From contig CAWDZQ010000003.1 in the NCBI GenBank assembly GCA_963807065.1, positions 682,001 to 746,000 of the forward strand: a DNA stretch of 64,000 nucleotides. Reading direction: 5' to 3'. This document shows, piece by piece, positions 49,533-58,291 of this stretch (its first letter is position 1; every line of letters begins with the position of its first letter). Origin of the DNA: CAWAND01 sp963807065. GTDB lineage: Bacteria > Chloroflexota > Anaerolineae > Anaerolineales > E44-bin32. The notes under the pieces were generated by a model, which did not search any database, had not been told where the DNA came from, and saw only the letters and a program-made list of their open reading frames with translations. The position numbers were made by a program, and so were the translations under genes.

Positions 49533-50348
49533 GTGACCGACGATCTGCCTCAACCCCAACTGGACCATCTGAGCAGCCTGGCGGCGCTTGTGCTCCTGGC
49601 GTACGGTTTGGTCAGGATCATCAATCTGCCTACCCTCTCCACCGACATCTCGCTTTTCGGCCTGGTGATCCCGCTGACGATCAACACCAGGCTGATCATG
49701 CTTAGTCTGGCGGCGGCCCTGGCTGTGGTGGGCGCCGACTGGCTGGTGCGGTCTCATCCGGGAGCCGCCTTCGACGGCCCTCCAATGCGCCATTGGATCA
49801 TCCCCGGCCTGGCTGCCCTGGGTGTGGGGGGTCTGCTGACGCGCCTGCCTCAGGGCCCCCCCCTGTGGCTCGGCCTCGCAGCCGGTGCCGGACTGTTGTT
49901 GGCGGTGTTTATCGGAGAATTCGTGGTGGTTGAACCGAGAGACCGGCGGTACAGCGCAGCCACTTTCGGCCTGCGCACGCTGGCCTATGTTCTGCTCTTG
50001 GGGAGCTTCTTTGTCCTGCGCGCCACCGACGCCAGGGCGGTTTTCGCCATCCCGCTCATCCTGCTCGCGGGGGCTGCGGTCAGCTGGCGACTGCTTTCAT
50101 TCGACCACCCCGACCTCAAGCCCTGGCCCTACCCCTTGACGGTGGGCTGGATCGGCGCGCAGATTGCGCTTGGTCTGCACTATTGGCCGATCAGCCCCAT
50201 GCGCGAGGCCCTGCTGCTCGTGGTTGTCATCTATGTTGCCAACAACTTCATCGGGCTCCTGCTCGAGAAGGCCGATCTCCGCCAAAGGGGTATTGAGCTC
50301 GTCGCCATGGGGGTGATCGGGATCTCGGCCATCCTGATTTTCGCCTAG
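49533..50348 (+). CDS. Polytopic membrane protein of unknown function
   Basis: The protein of about 271 residues has eight or nine hydrophobic helices and few polar loops. I recognise no family. The segments LVRIINLPTLSTDISLFGLV and ANNFIGLLLEKADLRQRGIE could serve as search seeds. The upstream open frame (from 49386) does not look like protein. The GTG start is chosen from the extended -10 box seven bases before it. It converges on the JAMM gene. Confidence 0.7.
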   Translation: MTDDLPQPQLDHLSSLAALVLLAYGLVRIINLPTLSTDISLFGLVIPLTINTRLIMLSLAAALAVVGADWLVRSHPGAAFDGPPMRHWIIPGLAALGVGGLLTRLPQGPPLWLGLAAGAGLLLAVFIGEFVVVEPRDRRYSAATFGLRTLAYVLLLGSFFVLRATDARAVFAIPLILLAGAAVSWRLLSFDHPDLKPWPYPLTVGWIGAQIALGLHYWPISPMREALLLVVVIYVANNFIGLLLEKADLRQRGIELVAMGVIGISAILIFA

Positions 50349-50402
50349 GATCCGGAAGCTGACCCCGACGCCCAAAGTCCTCCCCCGGTCCTCCCGCTCA
50401 AC

Positions 50403-50837
50403 TCAGCCGGATCGAACGGCCCCGTCGCTGGGGCCGAGGCGGAGCACGGCAATCGGTTGGGGTGTAGAGCGGGAAAGATCGAAGCCGTGACAGGACCAAT
50501 CGGGTTTGGGACTCCAAATGAGGTAGGCCGCCTCAGGATAGGCGGCATCGGCCAGATCAGTGGCTGAGGGCCCTGGCGGACCCCCCGGGTGCGAGTGCCA
50601 GATCGCCGTCAGCTCCAGGCCGAGGGTTTCCAGCTTAAGCATGCCATCGAGCTGCGCTTGGGCGGCCATCCGGAAGCGGGACCGGCTGTGGAGCGCGTTC
50701 TCAATCGGCAACGCAAGCCTGGCTCGCAGCCCCCTGCCCCCCAGCAGCCCACAGCCTTCCTCCGGCAAGCACCGCTGGACGTGCTCCAGCATGACCGCCC
50801 AGACGTCCGAAGGGACCTCAATCTCGGTTCTGGCCAT
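50403..50837 (-). CDS. JAMM/MPN-domain metalloprotease
   Basis: The 144-residue protein has the catalytic Glu in LPEEGCGLLGG and the zinc site HSHPGGPPGPSATD (His-x-His-x10-Asp). Stand-alone bacterial JAMM proteins cleave after Gly-Gly, for example in sulfur-carrier or ubiquitin-like proteins; no such partner is in the window. The ATG lies six bases after a TACAAT box. Confidence 0.88.
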   Translation of the reverse strand: MARTEIEVPSDVWAVMLEHVQRCLPEEGCGLLGGRGLRARLALPIENALHSRSRFRMAAQAQLDGMLKLETLGLELTAIWHSHPGGPPGPSATDLADAAYPEAAYLIWSPKPDWSCHGFDLSRSTPQPIAVLRLGPSDGAVRSG

Positions 50838-50843
50838 GCCCCG

Positions 50844-50849
50844 ATTGTA
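50844..50849 (-). promoter_or_regulatory. -10 box of JAMM gene, leaderless layout
   Basis: TACAAT (50849-50844), six nt before the ATG at 50837. The -35 region is poor. Confidence 0.5.
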
Positions 50850-50869
50850 CCCGGTGGCGGCGCGCCGGG

Positions 50870-52312
50870 CTACTTAGCGATGCCGCCCTCGGTCAGCTTG
50901 CGCAGATCGTCCAAGGCAGACTTGATCTCGTCCTGACCCACCGCTCGGCCGTCATCCCGGTGGGTCAGGTCTCCGGCGCGGGCCTTCTCTAGAGCCACCT
51001 CGCGAATGGTCACGTTGCGCGCCAGGGCCTCCTTCACCAACTTGGCGCCGGCGGAGTAGCCAATCACCGGATTGAGGGCAGTCACCACGATGGCATTCTT
51101 CTCCAGCCAACCCTCAGCCTTGTCCCGGTTGGCTGCCAATCCCGTGACACAACGCTTGGTGAAAGCATCCACGGCGCCGATCATCACCTGCATCATTTCA
51201 AACAGATTGTGGGCGATGATGGGCATCATCACGTTTAGCTCCAGCTGACCCGCCTGGGCCGCCAGGGCAACCGTCGTGTCGCAGCCTTGGACGTGGAACA
51301 TCGACATGTTCAGCATTTCCGCCATGACCGGGTTGACCTTGCCCGGCATGATGCTCGATCCCGGCTGAACTGCTGGCAGCTGGATCTCCGCAAATCCGGT
51401 TGAGGGACCAGATGAGAGCAGGCGAAAATCATTGGCGATCCGCGTCAGGGTGATGGCGGCGGTGCGCATGGCTGCGGAAAAATCAGCCATGTCGGCCATT
51501 GACTGCATGGTTTCGAATAGATTGTCAGAGGTGTGCAGTTCCAGCCCAGTGTTCTTGGACAGCTGGTCCACCATCCGCTGGTGAAACTCGGGGTGGGCAT
51601 TCAACCCGGTCCCGGTGGCCGTCCCGCCGATACCCAGCCGGGCGAGGCCTTTCGCCGCCCGGGAAATCCGCTCGACATCACGTGCTACCGCCCGCGCATA
51701 GCCCCCGAACTCCTGACCCAGCCGGACGGGGACGGCGTCCTGCAGATGGGTCCGCCCGGATTTGACGATGTCGTCAAAGGCTTCGGCTTTCGCCTGAAGG
51801 GCCTCGGCAAGGGCGTCCAACGTGTTCTGGAGCTCGCCAACGCGCCACAGGCACCCAAGACGGATGGCGGTGGGGATGGTGTCGTTGGTCGACTGGGCCA
51901 TGTTGACGTGATCGTTAGGGTGCACCCGATATTCGCCCAGCTCGCCACCCAGGATTTGCGTGGCTCGATTGGCGATGACTTCGTTGACGTTCATATTGTG
52001 GCTCGTGCCGGCGCCAGCCTGGAAGGGGTCAACCACAAACTCCCCCGGCCACTTGCCGTCGATCACCTCTTGGGCGGCCTGGACAATGGCACCAGCACGC
52101 TCGTCGTCCAGCAGACCCAGCGTTTGATTCACCTCGGCCGCCGCCTTCTTGATGGAGGCCATCGACCAGACGAAGGCCGGCCACGGTTTGAGACCTGAAA
52201 TGGGGAAATTGTCCACGGCGCGCTGCGTCTGCGCTCCGTACAATGCTTTCTCGGGCACCTTGACCTCGCCGAGCGAGTCCTTCTCCGTACGTGTCGATCG
52301 TCCTTCTGCCAT
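50870..52312 (-). CDS. Class II fumarase / aspartase family enzyme
   Basis: The 480-residue enzyme has the superfamily signature GSSIMPGKVNP, SGRTHLQDAVP, and NMNVNEVIANRA. PGKVNP and ANRA favour fumarase; AGTSHNMN and AQSTNDTIPTA are closer to aspartate ammonia-lyase. I cannot decide between fumarase and aspartase. The C-terminal domain is full length (ALNPVIGYSAGAKLVKEA). AGGAGG lies ten bases before the ATG. Confidence 0.88.
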   Translation of the reverse strand: MAEGRSTRTEKDSLGEVKVPEKALYGAQTQRAVDNFPISGLKPWPAFVWSMASIKKAAAEVNQTLGLLDDERAGAIVQAAQEVIDGKWPGEFVVDPFQAGAGTSHNMNVNEVIANRATQILGGELGEYRVHPNDHVNMAQSTNDTIPTAIRLGCLWRVGELQNTLDALAEALQAKAEAFDDIVKSGRTHLQDAVPVRLGQEFGGYARAVARDVERISRAAKGLARLGIGGTATGTGLNAHPEFHQRMVDQLSKNTGLELHTSDNLFETMQSMADMADFSAAMRTAAITLTRIANDFRLLSSGPSTGFAEIQLPAVQPGSSIMPGKVNPVMAEMLNMSMFHVQGCDTTVALAAQAGQLELNVMMPIIAHNLFEMMQVMIGAVDAFTKRCVTGLAANRDKAEGWLEKNAIVVTALNPVIGYSAGAKLVKEALARNVTIREVALEKARAGDLTHRDDGRAVGQDEIKSALDDLRKLTEGGIAK

Positions 52313-52366
52313 GGGGAAGCTTCCTCCTGCCGCCTGAACCGCAGTGTTAGCCCGTCGTGGGCGGTA

Positions 52367-52398
52367 AACAAAAACGAGGGAGCCCGGGGGCTCCCTCG
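52367..52398 (-). terminator. Terminator of the ferredoxin gene
   Basis: On the minus strand CGAGGGAGCC and GGCTCCCTCG form a 10-bp stem with a 4-nt loop, followed by TTTTTG. It lies 24 bp after the ferredoxin stop. Confidence 0.88.
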
Positions 52399-52421
52399 CG
52401 TCTATCTCATGTCAAGCGACC

Positions 52422-52835
52422 TCACTCGTCCAGGGCACCATATCCGGGACCCTGGGTGAAGTAGTCGTAGTTGGGCTGGATATCCCCCGTCAGGTCGATG
52501 GATTCGCCAGCCTCAAGCGTGCGGGTGGCTTTGACTTCGACGGCGTCCCCGTACTCGTTCTCACCCGACCACGGCTGGTCGAAACCCGAGGTTCCCACGG
52601 GCTGGCTGACCACCTCGCCGCCCTTGGCGCTGTAGGCGGAGGGCACCTCTTCTTCCGTGAAGATCGCTTCGTACGGACATTCCGGAATGCAGGCACCACA
52701 GTCGATGCAGGTATCTGGATCGATGTAGTACCAGGGCCATTTGTCGACAGGCTTACCAGGGATGATGCACTCGACCGGGCACACGTCCACACAAGACGAA
52801 TCGCGCAGGCAGAGGCTGGTGATGATGTGAGTCAT
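52422..52835 (-). CDS. Ferredoxin with two Fe-S cluster motifs and acidic extension
   Basis: The first about 60 residues are a 7Fe/8Fe-type ferredoxin (CLRDSSCVDVCPVECI and CIDCGACIPECP). The remaining 75 residues are acidic and of no known fold (WSGENEYGDAVEVKATRT). Its own terminator follows. The redox partner is unknown; the adjacent fumarase-family gene and superoxide dismutase do not require it. Confidence 0.86.
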   Translation of the reverse strand: MTHIITSLCLRDSSCVDVCPVECIIPGKPVDKWPWYYIDPDTCIDCGACIPECPYEAIFTEEEVPSAYSAKGGEVVSQPVGTSGFDQPWSGENEYGDAVEVKATRTLEAGESIDLTGDIQPNYDYFTQGPGYGALDE

Positions 52836-52904
52836 TTGTCTGGCTCTCCAAGATGGTCCGTCCGCTCAAACGGGCGCGGTTTGTGATCCTGCGGGCAGAT
52901 TATA

Positions 52905-53519
52905 CTAGCCTTTCGCCTGCTTGTACAACTCGTCAACGTGTGCCCAGTTGACCAGGTTCCACCAGGCGGCCACATAGTCTCCACGCTTGTTCTGATATTT
53001 CAGATAGTAGGCATGCTCCCACACATCCAACCCTAAGATCGGGGCCATCCCGTCGGTGATGGGCGAATCTTGATTGGGTGTGGACACCACCTTGAGCCCG
53101 CCCGAGCCATCCACGGCCAGCCAGGCCCAGCCACTGCCGAACCGCCCCGTGGCAGCGCTGCTGAACTTGTCCTTAAAACTGCCGAAATCGCCGAAAGCAC
53201 TGACGATGGCCGATCCGACATCGCCTGAGGCCTCACCACCCCCGTCGGGGCTCATCACGGTCCAAAACAGGCTGTGGTTGGCGAAGCCCCCGCCATTGTT
53301 GCGGACCGCCGTACGTATGTCTTCCGGGACCTGGCTGAGGGAGCTCAGGATTTCTGAAATCGACTTGGCCTGCCAATCGGCATGGCCCTCAAGAGCGGCG
53401 TTCAGGTTCTTGGTGTACCCGGCGTGGTGCTTGTCGTGGTGGATCTCCATGGTGCGAGCATCAATATGGGGTTCAAGGGCGTCAAAGGCATACGGCAGAT
53501 CGGGGAGTTGGAACGTCAT
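52905..53519 (-). CDS. sodA: Superoxide dismutase, Mn type
   Basis: The 204-residue enzyme converts superoxide to peroxide and oxygen. Metal ligands are His in IHHDKHH, His in FANHSLFW, and Asp/His in DVWEHAYYL. GGGFANH and STPNQDSP have the Gly and Gln pattern of Mn enzymes, though cambialistic use is possible. The ATG at 53519 has AGGAGG six bases upstream. Confidence 0.94.
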   Translation of the reverse strand: MTFQLPDLPYAFDALEPHIDARTMEIHHDKHHAGYTKNLNAALEGHADWQAKSISEILSSLSQVPEDIRTAVRNNGGGFANHSLFWTVMSPDGGGEASGDVGSAIVSAFGDFGSFKDKFSSAATGRFGSGWAWLAVDGSGGLKVVSTPNQDSPITDGMAPILGLDVWEHAYYLKYQNKRGDYVAAWWNLVNWAHVDELYKQAKG

Positions 53520-53648
53520 CAGAAGCCTCCTGGCTTGGTTTGAAGTGCGGATCATGGGCCACCAGCTTGACCGGCCGGGTCAAGTTGGTTAAGATCGCCA
53601 GACGGGGAAATGAAAGGGGATCGGCCCGAGTTTGTTCTTGTTTAAGTA

Positions 53649-53677
53649 TTCTAGACGGCCCGGCTTTCGATTGTCAA
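53649..53677 (-). promoter_or_regulatory. sodA promoter
   Basis: TTGACA (53677-53672) matches the consensus, with 17 bp to TAGAAT (53654-53649). The leader to the ATG is about 120 nt. Confidence 0.75.
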
Positions 53678-53718
53678 GAAAACTGCGCCCCGATCCCCCT
53701 CGTGGAGGCTGACCAGCC

Positions 53719-53964
53719 ATGCAGATGCGCTGCTACCGTTGTGGAATGAGCTTTGCCGTCAAGAAAGAAGAGGTCGCCTTCGCTTTGGCCGCTCTGGAGG
53801 AGGAAGGCGGCAACCATTACGACGCCCACTGCCCGCGCTGCCGGACCGCCAACAGCGTATCGATCGAGCAGCTGCGCAAGGCCGCGCCGCGGCCCGCACA
53901 AGCCGAGTCGAAGAAGGGATCCCCTACCACCGAGGCCGGCCCCACAGAAGAGGACGCCGCCTGA
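53719..53964 (+). CDS. Small zinc-ribbon protein
   Basis: The 81-residue protein has CYRC and CPRC pairs 36 residues apart, a typical two-knuckle zinc ribbon, and an acidic Ala/Pro-rich tail. GGAGG lies ten bases before the ATG. Function unknown; divergent from sodA. Confidence 0.7.
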   Translation: MQMRCYRCGMSFAVKKEEVAFALAALEEEGGNHYDAHCPRCRTANSVSIEQLRKAAPRPAQAESKKGSPTTEAGPTEEDAA

Positions 53965-54196
53965 CCTCGCCTCCACCGGGCCGCAGGAGCCGAACTACCG
54001 GAGCCGCCGGCCCCTGGCCCGGGGCGGTGTGGGAGCACCATCCCGTTCGCCCGCCGCTCGGCCGTCCCGCTCAGGGACTCAAGACCTTGATTTCGTGGAA
54101 GATCACCAGCCATCCAGATTGGTTGCGGTACCTTTCACACATTGGATCATATCCCATGGCTGGGACGGAGGGGAAGCGCTGGCCAACGCGTAAGCT

Positions 54197-54808
54197 TCAA
54201 CCACCTCCGAGGAAGGCCTTGGCCCAGCCGAGCAGGACAGCCGCACCAGCCTGCGGAGCCAGGCCCGCCACCAGACCAGCCAGTATCAATACCGAGCCGA
54301 GCACCAGCATGACCAGACCGCCAAGCCTCTCCCCGACATCCATCAAACGAGTACCAACCTCGGGATTGGCAAAGGCTGTCCCCGAAATCACCCGGATCAA
54401 CCCCAATATCACGACCACCACCCCACTCCCCCCGATCAACAGTCCCCATGCCAAGGGACCCATGACCACGCTATCCAGCACGCTCTGCCAGCCTCCTGGG
54501 ACAAACGCAGTGGCCAGCCCGGCCACGACCATTAGCCCACCCAGACCGATGAACAGAATGCCCCACAGCACACCCGACAACCCGGTGTAGGTTGTTGCTG
54601 GGCGATAGGTATTGAACCAGGGAACGAACTCAGCTTTGCGGGTGATGACCGATTGGAGACCAGAAAGTGCGGTTCCAAAACCCATGCTGGCCAGACCCGC
54701 ACCGAGCAGAAACGGATTGCTGACCCGGTCCCCGACAAAGGCAATCCCGACCCCGGCCAGGAAGATGGCCAGACTGATCCGCCACATCCACTTTTCGAGT
54801 GTGTCCAT
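54197..54808 (-). CDS. Membrane protein of unknown function
   Basis: The 203-residue protein has five hydrophobic helices rich in Gly, Val and Leu. I recognise no family. GGGAGG lies five bases before the ATG and a good promoter lies upstream, so it is a real gene. The 230 bp between it and the zinc-ribbon gene show no feature. Confidence 0.7.
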   Translation of the reverse strand: MDTLEKWMWRISLAIFLAGVGIAFVGDRVSNPFLLGAGLASMGFGTALSGLQSVITRKAEFVPWFNTYRPATTYTGLSGVLWGILFIGLGGLMVVAGLATAFVPGGWQSVLDSVVMGPLAWGLLIGGSGVVVVILGLIRVISGTAFANPEVGTRLMDVGERLGGLVMLVLGSVLILAGLVAGLAPQAGAAVLLGWAKAFLGGG

Positions 54809-54853
54809 GGCTGCCTCCCAGAATTGCGCACCGGCTGAATTTCGGCAATGCCT

Positions 54854-54882
54854 CTTCTACTTAGAGGCTCACAGGATGTCAA
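54854..54882 (-). promoter_or_regulatory. Promoter of the 54197-54808 membrane protein
   Basis: TTGACA (54882-54877), 17 bp, TAGAAG (54859-54854). The leader is about 40 nt. Confidence 0.6.
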
Positions 54883-55176
54883 TGAAGGGGTAAGAAGGCA
54901 AGCAGGAGACTCGCCGTGGCCTGCCGAGGTCGTCGGACAAGGCTGACCAACACAGTACAACCAAATCGACCTCACCGCCAGCCGGCAGGGGCCGAGAAGT
55001 CATCTCATAGGCGATGAACCGGCCACCCGACGACGCCCTGAGGTAAGACCGGAAAACTCCCCCAAAGTCCGCGACCGGTCTTGGGTTCCGAGGCAATGGC
55101 CGTCCCACATCCCACGGCTTCGGCCCGGGTTGTGAATTCTTTCACAAACGATCCGTGACAGGTAATGGATGAGGTA
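54883..55176. other. Intergenic stretch with a Rex-type operator only
   Basis: Apart from the operator at 55130, this stretch holds only a doubtful 79-codon frame on the minus strand (GTG at 55108 to 54869) with no recognisable domain. I see no RNA gene or repeat. Confidence 0.4.
55130..55147. promoter_or_regulatory. Rex operator
   Basis: TTGTGAATTCTTTCACAA has perfect 7-bp arms around a 4-nt centre and is identical in form to the classical Rex site TTGTGAA-N4-TTCACAA. The rex gene lies 3.2 kb away. The site is 30 bp beyond the MFS stop and about 250 bp upstream of the promoter of the 54197 gene, so its target is unclear. Confidence 0.65.
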
Positions 55177-56358
55177 TCAGGCAGGAGAGTCGGTTGGCAG
55201 CGGCCGAGGCTGAAAGCGCATGGAAAAGCCCAGGATCCCGCCCAGCAGAGCCAGCCCGGCTGTGGTCAGAAACATGGCCGTGAACCCGAAGTGGTCGGCC
55301 TGAACCCCGCTGACCAGCGCGCCCAGCGAACCGGAGGCGAAGGTCAAGCCGAGCGCCAATCCCGACGCCGTGCCCATGCGGCTGGGCATCAGCTTCTGCG
55401 CGTGGACGATCACCAGACTGTGCGAAGCGCCGATCAGCGCGCCCGCCACAGGTGTCAGGACAAAGGTCCAGGCCGTCGGGCCGTACCAGGGAAACAGGGC
55501 GATGGGGATTGCCGACAGGATAAGGCTGACCACCACCAGCGGCCAGCGCCGGTGGCGGTCTCCCAGCCAGCCTCCGGTCACGTTGGCCAAAGCCACACCG
55601 GCCATGAACAAGCCGGCGATCAGGCCGTAGATGGCGGGGTCATAGCCGAGATCGGCGTAGTACTTGGGCAAGTAGACGGCGAAGTTGAACTGGACCCACA
55701 TGCGGATAACAGCCAGCCCGGCGAAGGCCAGCAGGATCCAAGTGGCGGGGCGAAGGACCCGAGGTGGTGGATTGTTGGCTTCCACAGGAGCGGCAGGTTT
55801 GTCGCCGCTGACCAAAGTGGTAGCGTATGCGCCCGCCGGCAGAACAAACAGCAGCAGCAAGAGCAGGCCCTGCGGACCCCAGCGGTCGAGGAGCAGACCT
55901 CCGATGGCGGGGCCGGCCGACAGCCCGGTCTGCCCGAAGAGGAAGAAGAACGATGTGGCGGTGGTCTCGTGGTGGGCCCCGGCGGCTTGCCCGCTGAGAG
56001 TGGCTTCCATGACTCCGGCAGGGTGAAAGGCCGCCGAGCCGCCGGCGGCAATCACGAGCAGGACCAGCGAGATCGTGCCATGGGTGAGCATGGCAGCCGA
56101 GAAGAAGCCGACCAACCAGGCCACACCGCCACCCACCACCCAACGCGACCCATAACGGTCGGCCAACCCGCCGAAGACCGGCTGAGCCACCGAGCCCATC
56201 AACCGGTAGAGGGTGTTCACCAGCCCGACGACCGAATTGGAGAGCCCCAGGGGTATGGAGAGAAATGCCAGCAGAACCGTGTTTTGGCTGTTGATCAGGT
56301 CGACGCCGAGGTGCGCCGCCACGACCGCCCGATAGCCGCGATCCTTGATCAGGCTCAA
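55177..56358 (-). CDS. MFS transporter, Fsr-like
   Basis: The 393-residue protein has 12 membrane helices. GGLADRYGSRWVVGGG is the loop 2-3 motif, and GGSAAFHPAGVMEATLSG is characteristic of the fosmidomycin-resistance (Fsr) subfamily of drug exporters. The ATG overlaps the nadD stop (ATGA). The substrate is not known. Confidence 0.85.
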   Translation of the reverse strand: MSLIKDRGYRAVVAAHLGVDLINSQNTVLLAFLSIPLGLSNSVVGLVNTLYRLMGSVAQPVFGGLADRYGSRWVVGGGVAWLVGFFSAAMLTHGTISLVLLVIAAGGSAAFHPAGVMEATLSGQAAGAHHETTATSFFFLFGQTGLSAGPAIGGLLLDRWGPQGLLLLLLFVLPAGAYATTLVSGDKPAAPVEANNPPPRVLRPATWILLAFAGLAVIRMWVQFNFAVYLPKYYADLGYDPAIYGLIAGLFMAGVALANVTGGWLGDRHRRWPLVVVSLILSAIPIALFPWYGPTAWTFVLTPVAGALIGASHSLVIVHAQKLMPSRMGTASGLALGLTFASGSLGALVSGVQADHFGFTAMFLTTAGLALLGGILGFSMRFQPRPLPTDSPA

Positions 56359-56954
56359 CGATAGAGCCCGTTGGTCTCGATGACCGCCCCTACCCTGGGA
56401 AGCACCAGGTACCAGAAGGCTCGGTCGTCATGGACTCGCTGGCGGATGTCGTGGCCTGAGATTCCGATGAAAGGCGCCTCGAAGAGCCGGACTTTCCCCT
56501 TCAACCCCGGAAGCTGCCCCTCGAGCTGAGCCAGCTCGAGCTCCGCGCCAGGCCGCTGCATGACGCCGATCACGTCACACGCCGCCACGAAGGCGCTCGG
56601 GTCATGCCACGCGGGCAGATCGTGGAGCGAATCCGACCCCATGATGTAGGCCAGACGCGCATGGCCCTGGCGGCGGAGCGCGTGCAGCGTGTCGACGGCA
56701 TAATGCGGACCGGGCCTGTCCAGGTCAACCGACGAGCACTCGAAGGCTGGCGTGTCCCCAATCGCAGCCTGAACCATCTCCCAGCGCAGGTCGGCCGGCG
56801 AAATCCTCAGGTCCGACTTGTGCGGCGGGTCGCCGGTGACCACCCACAGCACGCGATCCAGGCCCAAGGAAACCCGCGCCTCATCTGCCAGGATCAGATG
56901 GCCCAGATGGGGAGGATCGAACGTCCCCCCAAACACGCCGGTCAGTCCTGCCAT
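56355..56954 (-). CDS. nadD: Nicotinate-nucleotide adenylyltransferase
   Basis: The 199-residue enzyme makes deamido-NAD. It has the nucleotidyltransferase site GGTFDPPHLGHL near the N-terminus, VTGDPPHKSD, a central IMGSDSLHDLPAWH and the C-terminal ISGHDIRQRV (usual ISSTxIRxR). It overlaps obg by 13 bp and the transporter by 4 bp. Confidence 0.94.
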   Translation of the reverse strand: MAGLTGVFGGTFDPPHLGHLILADEARVSLGLDRVLWVVTGDPPHKSDLRISPADLRWEMVQAAIGDTPAFECSSVDLDRPGPHYAVDTLHALRRQGHARLAYIMGSDSLHDLPAWHDPSAFVAACDVIGVMQRPGAELELAQLEGQLPGLKGKVRLFEAPFIGISGHDIRQRVHDDRAFWYLVLPRVGAVIETNGLYR

Positions 56955-58222
56955 TCGAGCTCGTACTCTCCTATTCGTACGTTGTCACCAGTCTGCGCTC
57001 CAGCTTCCTTGAGCGCCGACTCAACTCCCAGCTTGGTCAGGGTTCGCTGGAAGCGCCGCACCGCCTCGTCGTACTCCCAGTAGGTCATGTCGGCAGCACG
57101 CTCGATGGCCTTGCCCTTGACGCGCCATGTGCCGTCGGGGTCCCTGCCCACCTCAAACGCCCGGGCGTCGGCTTCCGGCCGGTAGACGGGCAAGCCGGCG
57201 TCTTCGGGCGGCTCCGGTTCGGCCTCGCTCACGGCTTGCACCGCAGCGCCCAGCAGCTCACGCACGCCTTCCCCGGTGACTGCCGACACCGCCAAGGGTG
57301 TGACCCCCACTGCCCGAAACGCCTGGTCCAGATCATCCCAGCGCTGCCGCACATCAGGCAAATCCATCTTGCTCACCGCCACGACCTGCGCCTTTCGAGA
57401 CAGGCGCTCGTCAAACAGGGCCAGCTCGGTGTTCACCTGAGCGTAATCGGCCAACGGGTCTTCAGCCATGCCGTTGATCAGGTGGACAAGGGCATGTGTC
57501 CGCCGGATGTGGCGCAGGAAACGAGCACCCAGCCCGGCGCCTTCATGGGCCCCGGCGATCAGGCCGGGGATGTCGGCCAGCACCAAGGACGTTTCGTCGT
57601 CCAGCTCGGCTACACCCAGGTTAGGCTGAAGGGTGGTGAAAGGATAATCGGCGATTTTGGGGCGCGCCCGGCTCACGGCTGACAGCAAGGTCGACTTCCC
57701 GGCGTTGGGCACGCCAATGATGCCAACATCGGCGATCAGGCGCAGCTCCATCCGGATCCAGCGCTCGTCAGCTGGCTCGCCCCTCTGGGCCATGCGAGGG
57801 GCCTGATTGCTGGATGTCGCATAGCGGGCATTGCCGCGGCCGCCGCGGCCGCCGCGGCAGATCACCAGGGTCTGATCATCCGACGTCAGGTCGCCGAGGG
57901 TCTCGTCCGAGGCGGCGTCCTTGACCATCGTCCCGCGCGGCACGCGCAAGACGAGGGGTTCGCCATCTCGGCCCGTCTTGCGGCTTCCGCCGCCGGGCGT
58001 ACCGTCTTGGGCGTGAAAGTGGCGCTTGCGGCGGAAAGGGGAAAGACTCGAAAGCTGGCGATCGACGCGGAGCAAGACATCGCCGCCGCGTCCTCCGTCG
58101 CCCCCATCCGGGCCGCCGCGCGGGACGTACTTCTCCCGTCTGAAATGCACCACCCCATCACCACCGCGGCCGGAGGTGACATGAATCTTGACTTCGTCGA
58201 GAAACATGGATTTTTCACTCAT
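56942..58222 (-). CDS. obgE: Obg/CgtA GTPase
   Basis: The 426-residue GTPase has the Gly-rich Obg fold (SGRGGDGVVHFRREKYVPRG), the G domain (GVPNAGKSTLL, DIPGLIAGAHEG, SKMD) and a C-terminal OCT domain. It takes part in 50S assembly and the stringent response. The ATG at 58222 is used here; MFLDEVKIHV five codons later is the usual family start. The extended -10 box lies 24 bp upstream. Confidence 0.96.
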   Translation of the reverse strand: MSEKSMFLDEVKIHVTSGRGGDGVVHFRREKYVPRGGPDGGDGGRGGDVLLRVDRQLSSLSPFRRKRHFHAQDGTPGGGSRKTGRDGEPLVLRVPRGTMVKDAASDETLGDLTSDDQTLVICRGGRGGRGNARYATSSNQAPRMAQRGEPADERWIRMELRLIADVGIIGVPNAGKSTLLSAVSRARPKIADYPFTTLQPNLGVAELDDETSLVLADIPGLIAGAHEGAGLGARFLRHIRRTHALVHLINGMAEDPLADYAQVNTELALFDERLSRKAQVVAVSKMDLPDVRQRWDDLDQAFRAVGVTPLAVSAVTGEGVRELLGAAVQAVSEAEPEPPEDAGLPVYRPEADARAFEVGRDPDGTWRVKGKAIERAADMTYWEYDEAVRRFQRTLTKLGVESALKEAGAQTGDNVRIGEYELEWQD

Positions 58223-58245
58223 TGTCCGTCCACATCGCGGCCTGA

Positions 58246-58254
58246 ATTATATCA
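58246..58254 (-). promoter_or_regulatory. obg promoter (extended -10)
   Basis: TGATATAAT (58254-58246) is a perfect extended -10 element. No -35 box is clear. The -10 is 23 nt before the ATG. Confidence 0.55.
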
Positions 58255-58263
58255 GCCCGGCTG

Positions 58264-58291
58264 TTTGCACCGTATTTGCGCAAATTTGCAC
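58264..58291. promoter_or_regulatory. Three phased TTTGCRC repeats between obg and rex
   Basis: TTTGCAC (58264), TTTGCGC (58275) and TTTGCAC (58285) are spaced 11 and 10 bp apart, so lie on one helix face. The third overlaps the -35 box of rex. The middle includes the palindrome ATTTGCGCAAAT. They may be an operator for a repressor that controls both genes. Confidence 0.5.

Noticed and set aside
54869..55108. Minus-strand frame of 79 codons near the Rex operator
   Set aside because: GTG start without a ribosome site and no domain; kept only as a possible target of the operator, not as a gene.
55165..56364. Long plus-strand frame of 399 codons opposite the MFS gene
   Set aside because: Its translation is Gln/Gly/Arg/His-rich low-quality sequence without any domain; the minus strand has a clear 12-helix transporter.
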